Origin: Aphidius gifuensis
Taxonomy: Eukaryota > Arthropoda > Insecta > Hymenoptera > Braconidae
Length of the DNA stretch: 64,000 nt
Assembly: GCF_014905175.1 (NCBI RefSeq)
Contig: NC_057791.1
Span: 10,847,177-10,911,176 of the forward strand
Direction: 5' to 3'
Position 1 is the first letter of the stretch. Each line of letters starts with the position of its first letter. Made by a program: the position numbers and the translations under genes. Under the pieces are notes generated by a model that saw only the letters and a list, made by a program, of their open reading frames with translations, had not been told where the DNA came from and did not search any database. Shown here one piece after another: positions 33,914-45,503 of the stretch.

Positions 33914-34094
33914 CTGAACAAAACCATACAGCCATTATTAATATCATGTGTAACTATTTTCGAATGAAAGATATTTAAGATAGATTATACATATAATGTA
34001 TATGCTTTTTATAAATATTGTCAATAAAAACAAAACATAATTTTACGATTTATGTCCCCAAGAAACCACAATTTTTATTAGCTGTTTATTTTTC

Positions 34095-34998
34095 ATACAC
34101 TAGGAAAATTTTTGGTTAAAAATGAATAAAATTGTTCTTAATTTTGAAAGAAAACTTTTTGGCAAAAAGTGGTTTATAATAAGAAAAAAAAATTATTTAT
34201 TTTAAATAAAAAATGGTTTGTTCAAAGAAAAAGAAATTCTTGTTTAAAATAATAATTTGTTTATAGAATTCAGAAAGTCTTGTTAAAAACGATAAATGTT
34301 TTGCCTCAAAAAGGAAAGGTTCGATAACCGTCTAAGACATTTAGCTTATGTAAAAAAAAAAAAATTCAGTCTTGTAGTTTGATTGAGTTTATAAGAAAAT
34401 AAATAAATAACTACATAAAAAAAATAATTTTTCAATTTTTTTTTTGTTTACCTTTCCAACATATCATTAGTTTGATTAGAAAAAAAACTCATTTGTATCA
34501 AACAAAAAATTGATTCCTTCAAAATCCTTATCGTTCATAACGAAATCCAATTCATTCAATTCATTACTTTTATTGTTTATATTGAGTCATCTGTCATTTG
34601 AAACAAGCATTATATCGTTTTAAATAAATGACGATTTTCTTTTTACAAACAGTCACTGTTCAAATCAAACACCATGTGGCATAACTTTAGAAGTTTATTT
34701 CCTAAAAAAATCATCTGCTGTTTGAAACGAGAACCTTATGAAATATAATAATCATAATAGTGGTCGTGTCAAGGAGTATCGGGGGTTACGTTAAGAAGTT
34801 TCTTTTTTGACGTAAACCATTTATCGTTTTTAACTAGACTCTCTCTGAATCTTATAAACAAATTATTTCAAACAAGAATTTCTTTTTCTATAAACACACC
34901 ATTTTTCATTTAAAATAAATAATTTTTTTTCTTATTATAACCACTTTTTGCCAAGAAGTTTATTGCTTAAATTCAGAAGAAATTTTTCACAGTGTACC
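34095..34998. mobile_element. 0.9-kb palindromic element with TACACT(A/G)(G/T)GAAAAATTT ends
   Basis: The left end (tacactaggaaaatttttgg, 34097 on) is inverse of the right end (aaatttttcacagtgta, to 34997). Paired blocks inside: ggtttataataagaaaaaa / ttttttcttattataacc, aaagaaattcttgtttaaa / aaacaagaatttcttttt, and aaaaacgataaatg / catttatcgttttt. It lies 180 bp upstream of a PLCE exon. Sequence at 1-480 belongs to a related family. Confidence 0.7.
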
Positions 34999-35069
34999 TT
35001 TAAGGTACATTCATATAGCTTCGTCCCAATAATCAGAATTTTTTTTAAATTTATACAGTAGATGGCTGA

Positions 35070-35160
35070 AATATTAAGGAGTATTGAAAATTTTTAATTT
35101 TCAACGGTAACGCGGGCCACATGCCCCAACAAACGTTACCAGATCTTTTTATTAAAAATG
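35070..35160. repeat. Dispersed repeat, copy 1 (ggtaacg..aacgttaccagatct)
   Basis: The phrase ggagtattgaaaatttttaa, then caacggtaacgcgggcca and ccaacaaacgttaccagatc, recurs inverted at 54745-54835 with a few changes. The unit itself has gtaacg...cgttac complementarity. Confidence 0.6.
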
Positions 35161-37274
35161 TTTTTATTAACTATATAAAATTAAGATTAATAATGAATAT
35201 TATTATTAATTAAATATAAATAGAAAACTTATTATCAGTGCAAATTAGTGATGCATACTAACAAATAAAATTCTTGTGTGCAATATTGAAACGAATTAAT
35301 ATCATAATCATTAATATCAATTAATAGATAATTTTTTTATTAATATACAATTGATTTTTATTGAAATATATTGCATAAAATTGATAAATAATGAAAAAAA
35401 ATAAATGGTTTACGCAAAAAAAATAATCACGAAAACTTCAAACTTTTGGTTTTTTGGGGTTGGTATGACAAAATCTACAATGTAAAAAGCATAGGATTTT
35501 ATTCAGGACACGCCCTCAAAATCTAACTATGAAAGTGCCTTAAGAATCAAAAGACGTGGAATATCTGAAAAAATATCAAGATTTTGAATTATTAAGTTAG
35601 ATAATTTACTGAATTAAAAAAAAAAAAAAATTAGCCGCTTTTTCACGATAACGATTTCGATAAATGTTCACATATTATAACAAAAACCATCTAATTTTTC
35701 ATTTTACGTAGGTGGATAAGTAGGTAGTATTGGATTTGTCTACCGAAAACTAAACGCTCTCATTTCTAAAGTAATTGTCGGAGACACTTCGTGTTAGGAC
35801 AAAAAGAAGCGTATTTTTAATTTTTTTAATTTGTATATTTTCGATTTTTACTCAAATGATTATTGAAGTTGCCAGTCTCAAAAATGTTAAAAACTTTTTT
35901 TTTTTAAATATTAAATGACTTCTTATCTGTAAGCGTGATCGATTTGTACCAAGTAATTTAAAGTTTCCTTTTATTTTGATCTTTAAATCGCCGCTATTTT
36001 GAAAACGATATCTTTAAAACTCACGGAGTTATTAGAATTCTAATAGAAAAATTTGATGCGGCTGTTTTTTTCCCGATTTACATCCCTAGCGAAAATGCCG
36101 ACAGTCGGTTTGTGCACTGATCTCATACAAAAACGACACAAAACCGACACACGACTATAAGAATTTCTGAGTCACAAAAATGAATAATAAGAAGCATTTA
36201 AAAAATAAAATATTATGTCTAAAAATTTCTAAATAATATTCCCACAATTTAAGACACATTAGAATTTTTTTTAAATAATTCTTTTATTGAAAAAACTCAA
36301 TTCTGTTTATGTATTAAAAGTCAGGTTAGCTGTCAGAATCATCTGTACACGACTGTGAGATTTTATAATTCTCACACAATTCCGACACACGTACGACAGT
36401 ATATTTTTATTTTGTATTTTTCATTATAAAAAATCATTTTATTAATAAAAATTTTTGTTCAATAATAAAGTTATAATATATTTTGATAATTTTAGGCATA
36501 AGGTCACGGGCCATGTTTCGGAACGCTTAAGGGAAATTTTTGTTTAAAACGGCTTATAAAACTACAAAAAAATTACATTTCTATATATTTTTTTTTTCAT
36601 TAAAATAGTCTTTAAAGTTATCAAAAAAAAATATAAGCAGTAAATAAACATAATGGTTTATTTATAATGATTTGTGTATGATTTTATAATGATTTTTTCA
36701 CAATGACTGAGTTACGGAACGATTGAAAATCTGGTGCCATAGTTTCGGACCGTGTAAGTACGAGTTACGGAATGCTCATAAATAAATTGGTCATACAGGG
36801 AAAAAAAAAAATGTAAATAAGTACTTATGAAGTGTTTAAATGTTTTAGTAATCATTTTCCTTTATTTAAATATAAATTTTAATAATATAAATAAAATAAG
36901 AAGGCTCTGAAACAGTCATCTATGAACGCGCATTATGTTTTTTTTTTTTTTGTTCGTTAAAAATATTTTTTTTTAAGTTTATCATGTATTTTTTTTAATG
37001 CAATTGTTATTGTTTTATTTGTGTAATCACGTTTTTTATTTTTAGTTCTCATTTTAAATATTTAATTTTTATTCGAAAAAGTAAAAAAAAAAATTAAATA
37101 AATAAATTCAACAATTTTAGGTTAAACATGGTGAAGATAGGAAATCCGTGATCGGGCCAAGCATTGAATTTCGAGACCCAATTACGGATTCCAGTATTAT
37201 TAAATAAAAAATTAATAAAAAAAGAATTATTTATTAAAAAAAAAAGATAGTCAAGTTCCCCAAGGTGCACCCTA
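35161..37274. other. AT-rich sequence without a gene
   Basis: Notable phrases: cgacagtcgg and cgacacacgac (36100-36150) partly mirrored by cacgactgtgag and cgacacacgtacgacag (36349-36400); ggaacgcttaag, ggaacgattg and ggaatgctcat (36519-36780) suggest another degenerate palindrome. 37125-37195 holds aatccgtgatcggg / aattacggatt. None has clean ends. Confidence 0.35.
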
Positions 37275-37950
37275 AGTGTTCCGTAGGATTTTTATTTTTT
37301 TTTCTTGCTGTTTACAAAAATATTGTAAAAAAACAGTTTGTGACACTACATAGCGTTGAATAAAAAAAAAAAATAAACGACCGAAAAATTTGAAAAAAAT
37401 ATTGTAGAGTCTACAGATGAAGCGTCGTCAATTAAAACATTGCCGGAATTCATTGGTCAGTATTTGGAATTGGGCCATGTCCAAAAATGGGCATATTAAA
37501 TCTAATAAGGCCCAAAAAGTGAAAAAAAATATCATGTCTGTTTTTGGAAAAAAAAAAAACCTAAATTTGTTTTAACATCGACTAACTCGGTTCGGCGGTT
37601 CAAAAAATATCGCGAAAAAACAATTTGTGACACTACATATCGTTGGATAAAAAAAAATAAACGACCGAAAAATTAAAAAAAAATATCGTAGAGTCTACAG
37701 ATGAAGCGTCGTCCATTAAAACATTACAGGAATTGATCCGCCAATATTTGGAATTGGGCCATGTCCAAAAATGGGCATATTAAATCCAATAAGGCCTCAA
37801 ATTTGGAAATAAATATGACCATTGCTTTTGACCAAAAAAAATAAAGAAAATGAGCATCTCACAAGCCAATTCGATTCAGGACTTCTCGTTTTATCTTAAA
37901 ATAACAAAAAGTCACAGAAAAGCGAAAACATAAGTGTCCTACGGAACACT
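37275..37950. mobile_element. 676-bp element, AGTGTTCCGTAGGA ends, internal direct repeat
   Basis: AGTGTTCCGTAGGA (37275-37288) is exactly mirrored by TCCTACGGAACACT (37937-37950). Inside, a block of about 185 bp is directly repeated (about 37331-37515 and 37621-37800): tttgtgacactacata, aacgaccgaaaaatt, gtctacagatgaagcgtcgt, ggaattgggccatgtccaa, aatgggcatattaaatc. In one frame both copies read ESTDEASSIKTL and QYLELGHVQKWAY, faintly reminiscent of BEL/Pao pol lead-in sequence, but too short to assign. Confidence 0.75.
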
Positions 37951-38088
37951 AAAAATGAAAGAAAATTAAATTTCGAATAGATTATGTCTCATATGTATTT
38001 TTTTTTATACTTACATAATATCATATCTTAACAAACAAAATAACATATACTCTTAACGTTCAGGACTACGACAAACTACGACACTACC

Positions 38089-38252
38089 GCACCCGTATTC
38101 ACAGGGCAAATTTTATAAAATTTAGGGCTTTTTTTCGCCACTGATGGCGCGTATAAAATTTTTTTTATATAGATTTTACATATAAAAGCTTCACAAGCGC
38201 CACCGGTGGATGAAAAAAGCCTTCAATTATAATGCCCTGTGAATACGGGTGC
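38089..38252. mobile_element. 164-bp MITE with perfect 20-bp ends
   Basis: GCACCCGTATTCACAGGGCA (38089-38108) is mirrored exactly by TGCCCTGTGAATACGGGTGC (38233-38252). The interior has a looser cgccactgatggcgc / gcgccaccggtgg pair. Non-coding. Confidence 0.8.
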
Positions 38253-38289
38253 CGAAAAGTGGTGTAAAAGTTTTTACACGATATTTTAT

Positions 38290-38701
38290 TTTTTTTTAAG
38301 TGATTAATACTAGAGTAAGGAGAGTTAGTTGTCGTTAGGGACCGGGAACCGAAACATAGCCATGTAGTTATTAGCACGTTAGAGTAAGGTCTTCTGACTT
38401 AAAATCTTTGTAATTACTTATTAGACACATTGTAACTCGACAGAACATACAAACACTTTATAAACCACGTTAGAATTAAACACTACAATTTGTAATATCT
38501 ACTGTCAACTATTGTACCATCAATTTACATTGTTTAAATAAATATAGTTAATCGTTATTATTAAAAACCATCATCAACAACATTACTACTTTCTTCTCTT
38601 GCCTTCTCCTACTACGCTGTGGACCTGACCTATTGACCGAAAGGTTAGGGTCGGATAACTAATTAACATTACAATTATTACGGGTAAATTCGGGCATAAC
38701 A
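38290..38701 (+). repeat. Possible solo LTR or 5' LTR remnant (gypsy-like)
   Basis: GC-richer block with aaataaatatag (poly-A-signal-like, about 38537) and a pyrimidine-rich tail ending gggcataaca at 38701, followed by gttgtgacgtactcg, which resembles a gypsy-type primer-binding region. No second copy in the window and no coding part, so this rests on appearance only. Confidence 0.35.
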
Positions 38702-39395
38702 GTTGTGACGTACTCGTTTTTGCAATTACGATTTTCACAATGTAATTCGATATATTTTAAATTTAAATTAATATTTATCAGCATTTTGTCAAATTGTAAA
38801 TTAATAAATTCTTTTCTTTTCATTTTGCTAAAACATACAATATTTTGAGGTCGTTGAACAAAAGCTAAATAAAGTCAGCAATAATTAATTACTGATTATT
38901 ATGAGAACCGTTTATAATTATTGGTTAAAAGATATTCCTACCATAAAATATTATTGTTCCGAGGTCTATAAAAACTCACGTATTTTCGGAAACAATTGCT
39001 CTCGTGAATAACTAATTATAAAGGTAACATCTACCTTTCTTTCGGCATATATTTTAAATCATGTAATTTATACAATGAATAAATAGTTTTACTTTAATTT
39101 GTGTTGTTAAATTAATTAACATTTACGCCATTTTTATTATCGAGTGATTATCATCAAGACATTTTCCATCTACAAGGTCGACCATCCAGATTTACAACGC
39201 CTTAAAAACTTTTTTGATATTCACCTCTAACATCTTTAAAAATAAACTACGCACATTTACCTCTAATCCTGTTACCCGCTTGAGAATAACTAAATAGAGG
39301 ACTTTAAAATATTGTTTACTGATTTGTTTATTTTATTATAAAAAAATAAAATTAAACCTGTCACGTAACACAGTGCTATTATGTAATTGAATGAA
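38702..39395. other. AT-rich sequence, no gene
   Basis: Nothing recognised beyond simple AT-rich text. Confidence 0.35.
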
Positions 39396-40440
39396 CAAAA
39401 TTATCACTTAAAAAACAACAATAAAAAAAATTGTTTTTTGTAAAATTATTATTAAAAATTAAATTTCTATTTTAATTAAGGTTGATTCCAAGTCCCATCG
39501 CCGTACCAATATTTATGCCACAAAGGGCCCGTATATTAATAACGCTATTTTTTATTCCCCGAATAGAAAAAACCAAGTTCTTTAGTAGTATGTGTGTGCG
39601 CGGCAACACACTAGCAAACAAAGTTTACGTCGTACGCCAAAACCATGCTTGTGTTCATGTCTGTGTGCCGCGCATCTAGCAAAATTTCGAAGTTTGAAAG
39701 TTGAATATTTATTAAAAGAAAAAGAAGAAAAAATTGAAATAATTATCAAAATTTCGTCTTGTCCAGGGCTACAATCTGATAGTAAATGTACAGTTTTGAA
39801 TCAACACAAAAAAAAGTTATTCGTAAAAACATGAGGTAACGCGTATACCTTGTGTGTTAAAGTTGTCAACTTTGACAGTAAATATCTCGAAAAAAGCAAA
39901 CAAGAAAAAATTCACAATATAGATAATTATTTCATTTAGAAAATAAGCCGAAAAAATCGAAAGTCTATCAGAAATTCAGATATTCGGAATCAACCTTCAT
40001 TGATTTGAAAATTTTTTTTTTTGTTCTAAAGGAGACAAAAAAAACTTCAATATTACTGTGAAAAAAATATTTTCACTTGAAAAATAACAATAAAAGCAAT
40101 TGTTTATTGTAAAATTGTTATTTGAAAATTAAATTTCTATTTTAATAATTGATTTATTTCTTTTTTTTTTTTTTTTTGTTTTAAAAAAGACAAGACAAAC
40201 TTCAATATGACTGTAAAGAAAAAAATTTATAAACTTGAAAAATTACAATAAAATTAATTGTTTAGTGTAAAATTATTATTTAAAATCAAATTTCTATTTT
40301 GATAACTAATTGATTTCAAAATTTTTTTTTTTGTTTCAAAAAGGACGAGACAAACTTCAATATTTAAAAAAAAAACAAACAGTTCATAAACTTCAAAAAG
40401 AACAATAAAAAAATATACAGATATATATTCTAAATATTTG
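39396..40440. repeat. Tandem array of ~165-bp AT-rich units, interrupted by an insertion
   Basis: Each unit has aaaataacaataaaa..aattgttt, gtaaaattattattt/aaaattgttattt, aaattaaatttctattttaat, gatttcaaaatttttttttt and gacaaacttcaatat. Copies start near 39396, 40075 and 40240, and a partial one near 40370. The first is split by the element at 39479-39997. Confidence 0.7.
39479..39997. mobile_element. 519-bp element with AAGGTTGATTCC ends
   Basis: AAGGTTGATTCC at 39479-39490 is mirrored by GGAATCAACCTT ending near 39997, and it cleanly interrupts a tandem-repeat unit, which supports a real insertion. Some interior is GC-richer (tgtgtgcgcggcaacaca). No recognisable ORF. Confidence 0.65.
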
Positions 40441-41010
40441 TGAAACTCAATAAACACAAAATATAAAACAGCTCTATCTCAAAAATATATTATAAAATAT
40501 ATATTGAAAATATATTATGTAGATATAGATGACAGATATAACTTCAGGCCAAATAACTATAACTTTTATGTAACCGCGGTTATAATTTTTATATATTTTT
40601 GAATATATTCAGTGAATATATATTTTTCCATGCGGGTATCGTGATACTATTTTTAGTTTTTTTTTAAACAACTAATTAGAAAGATATTAAATAAATTGAA
40701 AATGATGACGTAACGAACAACCGATTTGAAAAACTTATTACCCGGTAAGCTTACTTGCGTTTTTAAAAATTGAGGTGAGACCCTACCTTCTCTTGATATT
40801 GTGGTTTATTAGATATTTGCTCTTATTCAGTTATTATTCATCTATGAATTTAACAGTGACGTTTATGAATGGAGAGAAATCTGTAGCAAAAATTAGTATA
40901 GTAGTGTAGTTAATTACACGGATTGTGCCACGGCAATAATTTGATGTAGCATGATAAATTTTAGTTCACATAAGGATCAAGAAAATACCTAAAATCTTTG
41001 ATATATATAT
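40441..41010. other. AT-rich sequence, no gene
   Basis: Repeated aaatatattata phrases near 40480-40625; nothing else recognised. Confidence 0.35.
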
Positions 41011-41777
41011 GGGGCATTCTTAGTCAAATCACGGGGTCATCTGCCTGACCCCCTACGATTTTAATAATATGAGCTATTTTTGGTTGATTTTAGGCTGAAA
41101 TTAAGCCTCTAATTTTTTTAGATTTTTTCATTAATTTTTCTAGACTCCATCATCTTGAATATCACTATTTTTGCAATTTCTCAATAAGGACCATTTTTTT
41201 TTTTCTGAATTTTTTTCACAGAATCAGGTACACAATACACTCATTTTAAGCACAGCAAAAATCTGGGTCCAGAAATATAAATATTTTTTTTTTATTTTCG
41301 AAATTTTTATTTTCAGCAAAAAAAGTTTCTAAAAATGCCGAAACAGAAAATTTACCAAGGGAAAATCTAGTTTTTTTTTATTTTTTTGAAATCAAAAACT
41401 TATATATTATAAACTTATATTCATTTTGGAAAAAAAAAATTTTTTTTTTGGAAACAAAAAATTTTTTTGCTGAAAAATAAAAATTTCAAAAATAAATAAA
41501 AAATATTTATGTTTCTGGACCCAGATTTTTGCTAGGCTTAAAATGCGTGTATTGTGTACCTGATTCTGTGAAAAAAAATTCAGAAAAAAAAAAATGGTCC
41601 TTTTTGAGATATTGCAAAAATAGTGATATTCAAGATGATGGAGTCTAGAAAAATTAATGAAAAAATCTAAAAAAATTAGAGGCTTAATTTCAGCCTAAAA
41701 TCAACCCAAAATAGCTCATATTATTAAAATCGTAGGGGGTCAGGCAGATGACCCCGTGATTTGACTAAGAATGCCCC
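41011..41777. mobile_element. 767-bp near-perfect palindrome, GGGGCATTCTTAG ends
   Basis: GGGGCATTCTTAGTCAAATC (41011 on) is mirrored by GATTTGACTAAGAATGCCCC (to 41777), in a TATATA context on both sides. Arms pair through ggggtcatctgcctgacccc / ggggtcaggcagatgacccc and on to aaaaatgg/ccattttt near the centre (about 41390). Same end class (GGGGCATTC) and TA-rich target as 27853-29112. Confidence 0.85.
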
Positions 41778-42423
41778 ATATATATTCAATATTAGAAAAC
41801 TTCTCTATTGTTTCTGTTCTATAATCAGTCAAATAATTTGATTACTCATGAGTTATGAATCATAACCCTGGCACTTTTTGTTAATAATTTATTGTAATGT
41901 TTTCCTTTATTTATTCACTTCTTATTTATTTAAGCCTAGAGACAAGTTGTTAACTTTGTTTTTTCATTGCAGTATGATAATTATAAGAAGTGATTTAAAA
42001 TATCATTTCCCACACGAAAAAAATATATAAAATTTTTATGAAAATTATATATAATCACTTTATAAAATTCTTATATATAAATTTTATATAAAAGTGGGCC
42101 AAAAATGGTATAAAATTTTTATATAATTTGCATAAGGTGTATTGTATAAAAGCTTATATATACGATGTATATAAATTATATATCATTGTTGTATATATAA
42201 CTTTTATATTATTTTTATATTTATTTAATAAAAAAAAATATCTAGTTCTTATAAAAATCTTTTACCGTATTTCGAATCTCAAAACGTTTGTTACAAACAA
42301 TGATTGTTCAAATAATTAAATAATTAAAAAAAAAAGAAATATTAATGTTATTGTAGATACCATACAGAACTAATTAGCTTTTTTTAATTTTTCCTAAATC
42401 TAAAAATGTCACTTTATCCGAAT

Positions 42424-42463
42424 GACAGTCGGAGAAGCTAACCATTGCGCCACGGGTTTGCAC
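42424..42463 (-). other. tRNA-like 5' half (A-box) in left arm
   Basis: Minus strand: GTGCAAACCCGTGGCGCAAT then GGTTAGCTTCTCCGAC, resembling the acceptor and D-arm of an Arg- or Trp-type tRNA (TGGCGCAATGGTTAGC). No T-arm follows in this arm. Confidence 0.45.
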
Positions 42464-42678
42464 ATGAGATATCAAATTCATTTATGGTTCATGAGAACTT
42501 TGAGAATGTATCTACTTTTTTTTTATTGAAAGTAAATTATAAAAAAGTAACTGAAATAACTTAACTATTTTATAAGTAATCAAATATCTTTATAAATGAA
42601 AAAATAATATTTCAATCATTGCATTCTCAAAATCCTCATGAACGAAAAATGAATTTGTTATCTATATGCTTTTTGTGA

Positions 42679-42706
42679 TCTTCCCAGTTCGATCCCCGGT
42701 GACATT
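42679..42706 (+). other. tRNA-like 3' half (B-box) in right arm
   Basis: tcttcccagttcgatccccg then gtgac contains a perfect B-box (GTTCGATCC). Relative to the palindrome this is the partner position of the A-box piece in the other arm, so the two arms appear to have lost complementary halves of one original tRNA-like unit. Confidence 0.45.
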
Positions 42707-43029
42707 TTTTGGGAAAAATTAATTAATTATCTCTATTATTTTTCAATATTTAATTATTTAATTAAACAAACTCCATTCAAAAGGTAAAAATTTTTTATAA
42801 AAATTATATATTTGTTTTTATAAAATAAATATAAAAGTTATATACAACAATTATATATAATTGATATAAATAGTATATATAAGCTTTTATATACAATACA
42901 CCTTATGCAAATTATATAAAAATTTTATACCATTTTTGGCCCACTTTTATATAAAATTTATATATAAGAATTTTATAAAGTAATTAAATATAATTTTTAT
43001 AAAAATTTCATATTTTTTTTTCGTGTGGG

Positions 43030-44495
43030 TTGTCTGGTTATGTCAAATAAATTTTATTTGGGTGTACAATAAAGGATTATCAAAAAAATTTTTTACATCA
43101 CCTAAAAACTGTAAATAACAAATAAACCGAATGAACACAATAACATCAAAAAATAATCTTCAATAAAAACTCTATGATTTCGATTCGAAGACAATTCTTT
43201 TCAAGACCTTAAGTCCATAAATTCACACTATTTTTTTTACAGTGCAATTGTAAACTGGAATTGGCCGATGGAGTACGAATGTTGAATTAAGTATTAGTTT
43301 TTGTTGGCTCCTTTATACCTTTGTCCATTTTTCAAATGTCCAGATGCAAACATTTTCATGGTTTATCCACACTTCGTTATAATGCAATACGATTTGACTC
43401 GAGTAATAAAAAGTTTTTCTTATTGACTTGCCTTATCAGAATATTGCGTCCACGTAAAGTGGAGTGTATGAATATTACTATTGAAAGTTGAATAACAATC
43501 ACTCGTCAGTTTGTGGTGATTCTGAACTTGTTGCGACTAATTAGACAAGTCAAGGCACAGCAGCCCACGCATGCCAGGCTGCTAATTAACTACATTCAAA
43601 TGAATTTATTGTTTCATCCAACACGCAAATTTTCCCAACACCAATGATTTAACACCATTGACTCCGTTTTTGATTTTTTACTGAAACATAAGAAATATAG
43701 AATAAGTACTATGAATAAAAGAATTTGTCTAACGTTTTCATTGTTCAAATTGAGACGAAATCGTTACATGACTGATTTGTGACATTTTGAATGTGTGACC
43801 GTTATTTTTTTATTTACATTGCAGAAAAAAGTGTAATCCACGGTAAATAAGTTAAATGAGTTCTGAATAAATTGTCAACGATAAAATAATCATAAAATTA
43901 AGTTGTATCACATGTCTGCATGGAGGCCGCCATCTTTTTTTATACTTGTTTGTCAATCAAACAAGTAAAGTGCTGAGCAAATAAATCAAGTGTCCATAAA
44001 TTAAAACACAAGGCTAACAAAATGAACTGAGTGTCATTAAAATAAATACGGTGTCTTCAGTTATTTTTATAATAAAATATAAATCTTAATATACCACTCA
44101 TTCACGTGTTTGTTAGAGGACGCCATTTTTTTCCTGTCATAGGAACTATAGTACTATAGTATAACTCATATTATAGTTATAACTTGTATATATATAAACT
44201 GTATAGTCTCCATAATAATCTGTAACTCAAGTTTTGATCTAGTGACATCTTGTCAAACCTATCCTTTTCCGTCTGTTGCTTTCCGAAACATTAAACCCTG
44301 TCTGTCGACAAAAATGGAGGTTGAAACTTAATTATTTAATTGGTGGTAATAATTGCCAATTTATTATAGTGGAAAAAAAAAATTATTCTATAATAAATTA
44401 ATTAATTTTATTAATTATTATTGTAACAGGACCTAAAGACCGGTAGATATGATGGATTTATGGTTTCTGAGCTATCGAAATACAAACTTGAGCTT
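43030..44495. other. Anonymous sequence, no gene
   Basis: 43900-44330 contains gaggccgccatctttttt and gaggacgccattttttt, a loosely repeated phrase. No ORF, RNA or matching ends seen. Confidence 0.35.
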
Positions 44496-44499
44496 CTTA

Positions 44500-44576
44500 T
44501 GCCTAATGCGGGGTTAGAACCCTGGACCGCGGGATGGAAAGTGAACGCCTTATCCGATGCGCCATAATAGTATAAT
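44500..44576 (-). other. Degenerate tRNA-like sequence (Arg-like)
   Basis: Minus strand: TTATGGCGCATCGGATAAGG (A-box resembling TGGCGCAATCGGATAACG of tRNA-Arg) and GGTCCAGGGTTCTAACCCCG (B-box with one mismatch). Stems are imperfect. Probably a tRNA pseudogene or the head of a tRNA-derived repeat. Confidence 0.4.
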
Positions 44577-44589
44577 AAAAATATGTAGT

Positions 44590-45052
44590 AAGCAACATTA
44601 ATTCCTTATCTACAGCTTTTTAAAAATAAATTACTCGTATATTATTTATTGAATAAATGAAAATGTCCGAGGACAACGACACAATTAATGTTGCCAGAAG
44701 AAATATGAGGTAAGCAACATTAATTCTTTCGCTACATCTTTTCCTTAGCTGATGCTTTTCCTTGGTATTTTATTTATTTATTTGACAGATAAAATCATTA
44801 CAATTTATTTTAATAAATAAAAATGTCCAAGAAAAAGCCGTAGCTAAGGAAAAGATGTAGCTAAGAAATTAATGTTGCTGAAGGAATTATGTTTTGAGCA
44901 ACATTAATTCCTTAGCTTCATCTTTTCTTGAGCTTTTCCTTGGACATTTTTATTTTTTAAAAATAAAATGACATGTATTCTATTTATTGAATAAATAAAA
45001 ATACCAAGGACAAGCAGTAGCTAAGGAAAATATGTAGCTCAGGAATTAATGT
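44590..45052. repeat. GTCCAAGGAAAAGCAGT hairpin repeats, left of the copia insertion
   Basis: Two to three units of the same hairpin monomer as in 59040-61590: aaaatgtccaagaaaaagcc, gtagctaaggaaaagatgta, aattaatgttgc and the inverted gcaacattaattccttag, cttttccttgg. The copia element is inserted in the last unit with target AATGT. Confidence 0.75.
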
Positions 45053-45344
45053 TGTTGGAAATACAAAGTCTGATGACACGTCCCTGACTAAATATATTTA
45101 CAACTGCTACACTACCGGACACAAATCTTAACTTACAGGCTGACACTAAACAAACATACACAACCATACACTACACACACACTATATGCACCCCTAGATA
45201 ATATATTCATTCCAGTTCCGGCCGCCGTGCACTTTACACTCTTGCCACGCATTATATATTCTCTGACTGCTAATTAAATAAACGTAACCAATAATATTAA
45301 ATTGTACTTGTTATTATTTATGATCTACCCTCACATAACCAACA
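45053..45344 (+). repeat. copia 5' LTR
   Basis: TGTTGGAAATACAAAGTCTG ... ACATAACCAACA. Near 45200 the TATA-like site reads cctagataata, whereas the 3' LTR has cctatataata, so this copy may have a weakened promoter. aattaaataaacg near 45270 may be the poly-A signal region. Confidence 0.95.
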
Positions 45345-45358
45345 GGTTATGGGCCCAG
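45345..45358 (+). promoter_or_regulatory. Primer-binding site, internal initiator-Met tRNA type
   Basis: GGTTATGGGCCCAG lies directly after the LTR. In Drosophila copia the same kind of site pairs with an internal part of initiator tRNA-Met (a half-tRNA primer) rather than its 3' end. Confidence 0.8.
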
Positions 45359-45503
45359 GCATTTAGCCTAAAATTAAATAACAAGCATTTAAAATAAATT
45401 TTCTTGTTTAACGTACAACGCGTCTAGTGAAAACGTGTAGCGTCTATTGCATCAGAAACCGCGTGTGAACAGTAAGTGCTTATATATATAAAAATTAGTG
45501 ACA

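Larger units (their letters stand above)
42009..43029. mobile_element. 1.0-kb palindrome with CCCACACGAAAAAAA ends and tRNA-like core pieces
   Basis: CCCACACGAAAAAAATAT (42009 on) is mirrored by ATATTTTTTTTTCGTGTGGG-type sequence to 43029. Arms of about 200 bp pair strongly (gtgggccaaaaatgg / ccatttttggcccac, ttgcataaggtgtattgtat / atacaatacaccttatgcaa). Further in, aaaaatgtcac and caaattcatt(t/a)..gttcatga are also paired, and between them each arm keeps a different piece of a tRNA-like sequence. Confidence 0.8.

Noticed and set aside
33629..33967. Plus-strand 112-residue ORF over the PLCE exon
   Set aside because: Shadow of the real minus-strand exon, whose splice phases and conserved motifs are decisive.
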